Assembly: GCF_000814325.1 (NCBI RefSeq)
Contig: NZ_JPHF01000002.1
Coordinates: 558,001 to 622,000 of the forward strand
Reading direction: 5' to 3'
DNA from: Flavihumibacter sp. ZG627
GTDB lineage: Bacteria; Bacteroidota; Bacteroidia; Chitinophagales; Chitinophagaceae
Length of the DNA: 64,000 nucleotides
The position numbers and the translations under genes are program-made. Below the pieces are notes generated by a model that saw only the letters and a list, made by a program, of their open reading frames with translations, searched no databases and was not told the DNA's origin. Of the stretch, positions 59,686 to 64,000 are shown piece by piece. Numbering within the stretch: position 1 is the stretch's first letter; the number at the start of each line of letters is the position of its first letter.

Positions 59686-61092
59686 ATGGCTGTTTCAGCA
59701 AACATGGGTGGTCAGCAAAATGCCGGCCTCATGCCCAAACCCAGACTAACTGTTGCTCAGATATTCACCATGAGCTTTGGCTTTATGGGAATACAATTCG
59801 GCTTTGCATTACAGAATGGTAATACAAGCCGTATTCTACGATCCTTCGGCGCCGATATAGAACACCTGCCTTTGTTCTGGCTGGTGGCACCTGTGATCGG
59901 GATGATCGTGCAACCTATCATCGGTCATTATAGTGATAGAACCTGGAACAGGCTGGGGAGGAGAAAACCCTATTTCCTTACTGGGGCAATTCTATCTTCA
60001 ATCGCTCTGATTTTCCTACCCAATTCAGGTGCTCTGGCCGGTATCCTGCCAGCCCTATGGATAGGCGCGGGGATGGTGATGGTAATGGATGCATCCTTTA
60101 ATATTGCCATGGAACCTTTTCGGGCACTTGTTGCAGATAACCTCTCTGACAACCAGAGAACCATGGGCTTTAGTATCCAGACCTTCCTCATAGGATTAGG
60201 TGCAGTTGCAGGTTCTATATTGCCTGAATTACTTGCTCAAACCGGTTTCAGCATGGAGGCTGGCGCTGACGGGGTGGCAGATAATATTAAGTATTCATTC
60301 TACATAGGAGCAGCCGTCTTCATAGCTGCAATTCTTGTCACTGTGTTCTACTCAAAGGAATATCCACCTAAAGAGTATGAACAATACCATGGTAAACAGG
60401 AATCGCATACTACCGCAGGCTTATCTGAAATCTTTAAGGATTTCAAAAAGATGCCACGTACCATGAAACAACTCGGATTGGTCCAGTTTTTCAGTTGGTT
60501 CGCATTATTCAGTATGTGGGTATTTACAACAGATGCCGTTGCCACCCATGTATATGGATTGAGCGGCGACTACTCCACATCGGTAGAGTATAATGAAGCT
60601 GGAAATAAAGTTAGCTCAGCGTTTGGTGTTTACAATTTCGTGGCCATGATTTATGCACTTTTCCTGCCGGTGATTGCGCGCAATTTCGGCCGTAAACTTA
60701 CCCATGCATTTTCATTGGTGGCAGGTGGTATCGGCTTGATATCTATCTATTTTATCAAAGATCCCACAATGCTGAAATTTTCGATGGTAGGAGTTGGCCT
60801 TGCCTGGGCCAGTATCCTGGCAATGCCTTACGTCATACTTTCAAGTTCTATCCCTCCCGGTAAACTGGGAATTTACATGGGGATATTTAATTTTTTTATC
60901 ACCATGCCTCAGATTGTAAACGGTCTCTTTGGTGGATGGATCGTTAAAAATATATACGAAGGTCAAACCATTTATGCCATTGTACTTGCCGGCTTCCTTA
61001 TGCTATGTGCTGCGGTAAGCGTGTTGTTTGTTTATGATGAAGGATGGGTTAAAATGAAACAGGAAAAACTGATCAATTTAAATAGAAATTGA
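59686..61092 (+). CDS. MFS transporter, SLC45/maltose-type
   Basis: A 468-residue major-facilitator permease with 12 helices. MSFGFMGIQFGFALQNGNTS and PIIGHYSDRTWNRLGRRKPY (the R-R-R/K-P loop after helix 2-3) are the marks of the SLC45/sucrose-maltose-type group. It ends 1 bp before the GH13 gene, so import of a maltodextrin-like sugar and its hydrolysis are likely linked. The N-terminal residues (AVSANMGGQQNAGLMPKPRL) are soluble. Confidence 0.88.
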   Translation: MAVSANMGGQQNAGLMPKPRLTVAQIFTMSFGFMGIQFGFALQNGNTSRILRSFGADIEHLPLFWLVAPVIGMIVQPIIGHYSDRTWNRLGRRKPYFLTGAILSSIALIFLPNSGALAGILPALWIGAGMVMVMDASFNIAMEPFRALVADNLSDNQRTMGFSIQTFLIGLGAVAGSILPELLAQTGFSMEAGADGVADNIKYSFYIGAAVFIAAILVTVFYSKEYPPKEYEQYHGKQESHTTAGLSEIFKDFKKMPRTMKQLGLVQFFSWFALFSMWVFTTDAVATHVYGLSGDYSTSVEYNEAGNKVSSAFGVYNFVAMIYALFLPVIARNFGRKLTHAFSLVAGGIGLISIYFIKDPTMLKFSMVGVGLAWASILAMPYVILSSSIPPGKLGIYMGIFNFFITMPQIVNGLFGGWIVKNIYEGQTIYAIVLAGFLMLCAAVSVLFVYDEGWVKMKQEKLINLNRN

Positions 61093-61093
61093 A

Positions 61094-62944
61094 ATGAAAT
61101 ATTTCAGAATTACGATAGTGATGCTGCTACTTGCCGCGTCCACTTTCGCACAGGAGGTGAATTTTTATCCATCCAATTGGTGGGTGGGGATGACTAATCC
61201 AAAAGTGCAGGTAATGATGCATGGCAAGGATATCGGTAAGGGAGAGATCAATATCCTGGATTATCCGGGTGTAGTGCTTGATTCAGTGCATAAAGCAGAA
61301 AATCCTAACTATGTTTTTATCGACCTGCTTGTTAATGCGGCGGCTAAACCAGGTAACCTACAGATCAATTGGAAGCAGGGCAAAACAACAAAGAAATATT
61401 CATTCCCATTGGGTGCCAGGAGAGAAGGTAAGGGAAAGAGTTTCGCTAAAGGAGTTAGTTCCGAAGACCTGATCTACCTCCTCATCCCGGATCGCTTTAG
61501 TAATGGCGATCCCTCAAATGATAAAATAGCGGGACTTTTAGACCAGACACTCAACCGTGATTCAATTTATCATCGCCATGGTGGCGACCTGAAAGGCATC
61601 ATCAACAATCTTGATTACCTGCAAGACTTGGGTATTACCGCACTTTGGTTATTACCAGTATGGCAAAACAATATGCCCGATCGAACTGAACATGGTTATG
61701 CAATAACTAACCATTACAAGGTTGAACCACGTTTAGGCACAAACGAAGATTATGAAAAACTTGGTGAAGAACTCCATAAGCGGGGAATGAAACTGGTGCA
61801 GGATGTTATTTACAATCATACTGGGTTATACCATTTCTTCGTTCAGGATAAGCCTATGAAAGACTGGTTGCATGAATGGCCCGCCTACACACAAACCAAT
61901 TACAAAGACCAGGCATTGTTTGATCCATATGCCAGTGAGGCAGACAAGAAGAAACTGGTGGATGGATGGTTCACACCCATGATGCCCGACCTTAACCAGC
62001 AAAATCCCTTTGTGGCAAATTTCCTCATACAGCATGCCATCTGGAGCGTTGAACAATTTGGCGTTGATGGCTGGAGGATCGACACCTATATTTACAATGA
62101 TCTCGATTTCATGAATCGTTGTAACAAAGCACTGCTCGATGAATATCCCAATATTTCCATCTTCGGTGAAACCTGGGTGCATGGTGTTCCAAACCAGAGT
62201 TTTTTTACTGCCAATACAATGGGTAATATTCCATTCAAAAGCAACCTTCCCGCAACAACTGATTTCCAGACATTATTTTATGGTATTCAGGAAGCATTGA
62301 CCAAACCTTTCGGCTGGACCGATGGGGTGAATAAACTTTATACAACTACAGCACAGGATTATCTTTACCTCGATCCAATGAAGCAGGTTATTTTTTTAGA
62401 TAATCACGACCTTCCCCGTTTTTATTCCGTAATAGGTGAAGACACTGCAAAGTATAAAGTTGCATTGTCGTGGTTGCTTACATTCCGCGGTGTTCCCCAA
62501 CTCTATTATGGGAATGAGAATTTGATGACAGGTTTTACCAATCCCGATGGATGGGTTCGTCTCGATTTCAAAGGTGGATGGCCTGGCGATAAAGAAAACA
62601 AATTCATATCAACAGGTCGAAGTCCTAAAGAGAATGATATATTCAACCACCTCCGCACCCTTGCCAATTTCCGCAAAACATCAAGTGCCATTAAAACGGG
62701 GAAATTAATGCAATATATTCCGGAGGATGGAGTATACGTTTACTTCCGGTATGATGGCAACCAAACGGTTATGTGTGTAATGAATACCAATACTACCGAA
62801 AAAACCATTGACACCAATCGCTTTAGCGAACGCACCAACGGTTTCAAAAAAGGTATTGATATACCTACCGGCAAAGCCTATGAACTTGGAGGATCATTGA
62901 ACCTTCGTCCGATGAGTATGCTGGTCTTAAATTTAGGCGTCTGA
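61094..62944 (+). CDS. GH13 alpha-amylase family enzyme (cyclomaltodextrinase/neopullulanase-like)
   Basis: A 616-residue exported glycosidase. A signal peptide (ITIVMLLLAASTFAQ) is followed by an N-terminal beta domain of the cyclomaltodextrinase-N kind (about residues 20-115), the TIM barrel and a C-terminal beta domain. GH13 signatures: QDVIYNHTG (region I), WRIDTYIYND with the nucleophile aspartate (II), FGETWVHG with the acid glutamate (III) and FLDNHDLPRFYS with the third aspartate (IV). It probably degrades maltodextrins in the periplasm. Its stop is inside an inverted repeat. Confidence 0.94.
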   Translation: MKYFRITIVMLLLAASTFAQEVNFYPSNWWVGMTNPKVQVMMHGKDIGKGEINILDYPGVVLDSVHKAENPNYVFIDLLVNAAAKPGNLQINWKQGKTTKKYSFPLGARREGKGKSFAKGVSSEDLIYLLIPDRFSNGDPSNDKIAGLLDQTLNRDSIYHRHGGDLKGIINNLDYLQDLGITALWLLPVWQNNMPDRTEHGYAITNHYKVEPRLGTNEDYEKLGEELHKRGMKLVQDVIYNHTGLYHFFVQDKPMKDWLHEWPAYTQTNYKDQALFDPYASEADKKKLVDGWFTPMMPDLNQQNPFVANFLIQHAIWSVEQFGVDGWRIDTYIYNDLDFMNRCNKALLDEYPNISIFGETWVHGVPNQSFFTANTMGNIPFKSNLPATTDFQTLFYGIQEALTKPFGWTDGVNKLYTTTAQDYLYLDPMKQVIFLDNHDLPRFYSVIGEDTAKYKVALSWLLTFRGVPQLYYGNENLMTGFTNPDGWVRLDFKGGWPGDKENKFISTGRSPKENDIFNHLRTLANFRKTSSAIKTGKLMQYIPEDGVYVYFRYDGNQTVMCVMNTNTTEKTIDTNRFSERTNGFKKGIDIPTGKAYELGGSLNLRPMSMLVLNLGV

Positions 62945-62969
62945 CGCCTGTCCTGACATGCGTCAGACG
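62938..62969. terminator. Bidirectional hairpin at the GH13/GLPGLI junction
   Basis: CGTCTGACGC (62938-62947) pairs perfectly with GCGTCAGACG (62960-62969), loop of 12. The first arm includes the last GH13 codon bases and its TGA stop. No T-run follows on either strand, so it is a terminator only by position. Confidence 0.5.
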
Positions 62970-62976
62970 GGTATTA

Positions 62977-63720
62977 TCAGAGGAGTGACCACCAGATGAA
63001 TTTCTCACCACGCTTCCCCCAGTCTTTGAAGGATGTTTTAAGCAGTGGGGCCAACGCGGGAGGAGCCAGCTTTTTACCCTTTTCGTTAATGGTGAAAGCA
63101 GCAGCGGGCGGTTCAGTCAGCTCTACCTTTGTAGCAAACCAGGTAGTGTACAGTCGCGGTACCGCGAGGCCTAAGATCATTCCTGGCAGTCCCCCGAATG
63201 ATTCAGGTCCTCCACTTACCGGAATTTCTTCCGTATAAAATGCTACTACATAAACTGAATCACTAATAATACCCACGGCTTTCCGACATTCAAAACCGGC
63301 AATGGTCCTAAGCTCATTACTGAGTTTCCATTCTAGTTTATTGGTGCTGTCACTTATTATGAATGTTTCTTCAAATACTTTTCTTCTGCTGGTATATTTC
63401 AGTCCGGCGAAATCGGTGAGCACAATATTATCTTTTGCCGGTCCCACCATCCACGGTTCTACCTTAACATCGGTTTCCCTGCCTGGTCTGTAAATGGATT
63501 TATCTTTATTGAAACTGAGATCAAAATAGTTATCCATGAACCTTGGCTGACGCTTGATGAAATCCTGCCACCAGTCACTGCCTTCATCATCGGTTTCAAA
63601 TTGACGATGAACATTGATCTTTCGCTCATATTCAATTTTACCGCTGTAAAGAAACAGTTGCTGGCCCTGCGCCTGCACCCCGAAAACAACAAGAACAAGT
63701 ATGGAGATTATATTTTTCAT
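62977..63720 (-). CDS. GLPGLI family protein
   Basis: A 247-residue exported protein of the GLPGLI family, known only from Bacteroidota. The name motif is present as FGGLPGMILGLAVPR, and the start ATG at 63720 gives the signal peptide IISILVLVVFGVQAQ. Family members often stand next to outer-membrane receptor genes, and here the end of such a receptor lies 37 bp upstream on the same strand. Function unknown; periplasmic. Confidence 0.92.
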   Translation of the reverse strand: MKNIISILVLVVFGVQAQGQQLFLYSGKIEYERKINVHRQFETDDEGSDWWQDFIKRQPRFMDNYFDLSFNKDKSIYRPGRETDVKVEPWMVGPAKDNIVLTDFAGLKYTSRRKVFEETFIISDSTNKLEWKLSNELRTIAGFECRKAVGIISDSVYVVAFYTEEIPVSGGPESFGGLPGMILGLAVPRLYTTWFATKVELTEPPAAAFTINEKGKKLAPPALAPLLKTSFKDWGKRGEKFIWWSLL

Positions 63721-63757
63721 GATATTACACACTGGTTACTAAATAAATTTTTCTTCG

Positions 63758-64000
63758 CTATTTTCCACCCGGACTGCGATTGAAATTCCATATAAAACTC
63801 ATCAGCCAGTATCTCCGCAGACTGAGATAAGTATTCTCGGAAATAAAATTACTGCTGGCATTTCGCTGGAAGCCGATATTCTGGTTCAGGATATCATTCA
63901 TGCTGAACCTAAGCTCGCCATTCTTATTCTTCCAGAATTTCTTTGCCACATATGCATTCCATAACCACACATTCCTGTCTTCACCAAATACATCTGTTTT
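63758..64000 (-). CDS. Outer-membrane beta-barrel receptor, C-terminal end (5' end outside window)
   Basis: The frame is open to the right edge, so the gene continues beyond the window; only the last 80 residues are visible. VWLWNAYVAKKFWKNKNGEL and LRFSMNDILNQNIGFQRNAS, then SLRRYWLMSFIWNFNR, are typical final strands of Bacteroidota TonB-dependent/outer-membrane beta-barrel proteins (compare N-x-x-D/N-x-x-N-Q in their penultimate strands). It precedes the GLPGLI gene by 37 bp. Confidence 0.75.
   Translation of the reverse strand, partial: KTDVFGEDRNVWLWNAYVAKKFWKNKNGELRFSMNDILNQNIGFQRNASSNFISENTYLSLRRYWLMSFIWNFNRSPGGK

Overview
The window reads as chromosomal DNA of a Bacteroidota bacterium, most likely of the Chitinophagaceae or a close relative. 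Pointers are the lineage-typical families (GLPGLI protein, outer-membrane beta-barrel receptors with a carboxypeptidase-regulatory-like front domain, DUF4199, DUF2279, DUF2851, DUF4407, type B L31, GlmU-like NTP_transf_4 protein), promoters of the Bacteroidota form TTTG-N(16-21)-TAnnTTTG, and the near absence of Shine-Dalgarno sequences. I see no phage, IS element, rRNA operon or CRISPR array. The region is gene-dense (about 58 coding genes, one tRNA) and no gene-free stretch exceeds 300 bases.

Layout. 1-8 kb: end of signal peptidase I, cytidine deaminase, DNA repair methyltransferase, CsaA, a Tat-exported Gfo/Idh/MocA oxidoreductase, Dps with a SirB1-like protein, and topoisomerase I. 8-13.6 kb: DUF4407 membrane protein, NTF2-like secreted protein, an unknown exported protein, Hsp20, bacilliredoxin and an unusual Lgt-like protein. 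13.8-19 kb: two tandem 819-residue TonB-dependent receptor paralogues. 19-25 kb: YajQ, L31, GlmU-like protein, triose-phosphate isomerase, hemerythrin-like protein and a KefF/KefC-type K+ efflux pair. 25-37.8 kb: surface-polysaccharide genes (GT9, GT4, galactofuranosyltransferase-like, flippase, HAD phosphatase, GmhA, GT4, GT2, DUF4199, dihydroorotase-like) interrupted by acyl-CoA-binding protein and LepA. 37.9-47.6 kb: tRNA-Pro(GGG), SGNH hydrolase, SDR, membrane Fe-S protein, PyrR-like phosphoribosyltransferase, DUF2279, phosphoglucomutase, Pcm, hydrolase, DUF2520 and an SRPBCC-GyrI protein. 47.6-54 kb: ferredoxin, IscX, KdsC-like, UbiA-like, Maf, DUF2851, OsmC, an outer-membrane protein and lipoyl synthase. 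54-63 kb: a glucose/glycogen/maltodextrin block (ROK kinase, FHS sugar transporter, GlgA, GlgC, MFS transporter, GH13). The right edge holds a GLPGLI protein and the end of another outer-membrane receptor.

The most unusual signal is not a gene. At least four intergenic loci (3664-3789, 5283-5366, 53888-54020, 59509-59627), and a partial fifth (51671-51698), consist of degenerate 7-base units that stay in a strict 7-nt register for 77-133 bp. Most have a purine-rich left arm and a complementary pyrimidine-rich right arm. They lie at the 3' ends of genes and in several cases supply the last codons and the stop codon. Two of them share a related terminator hairpin in the middle. I propose them as one family of heptameric repeats, to be checked genome-wide.
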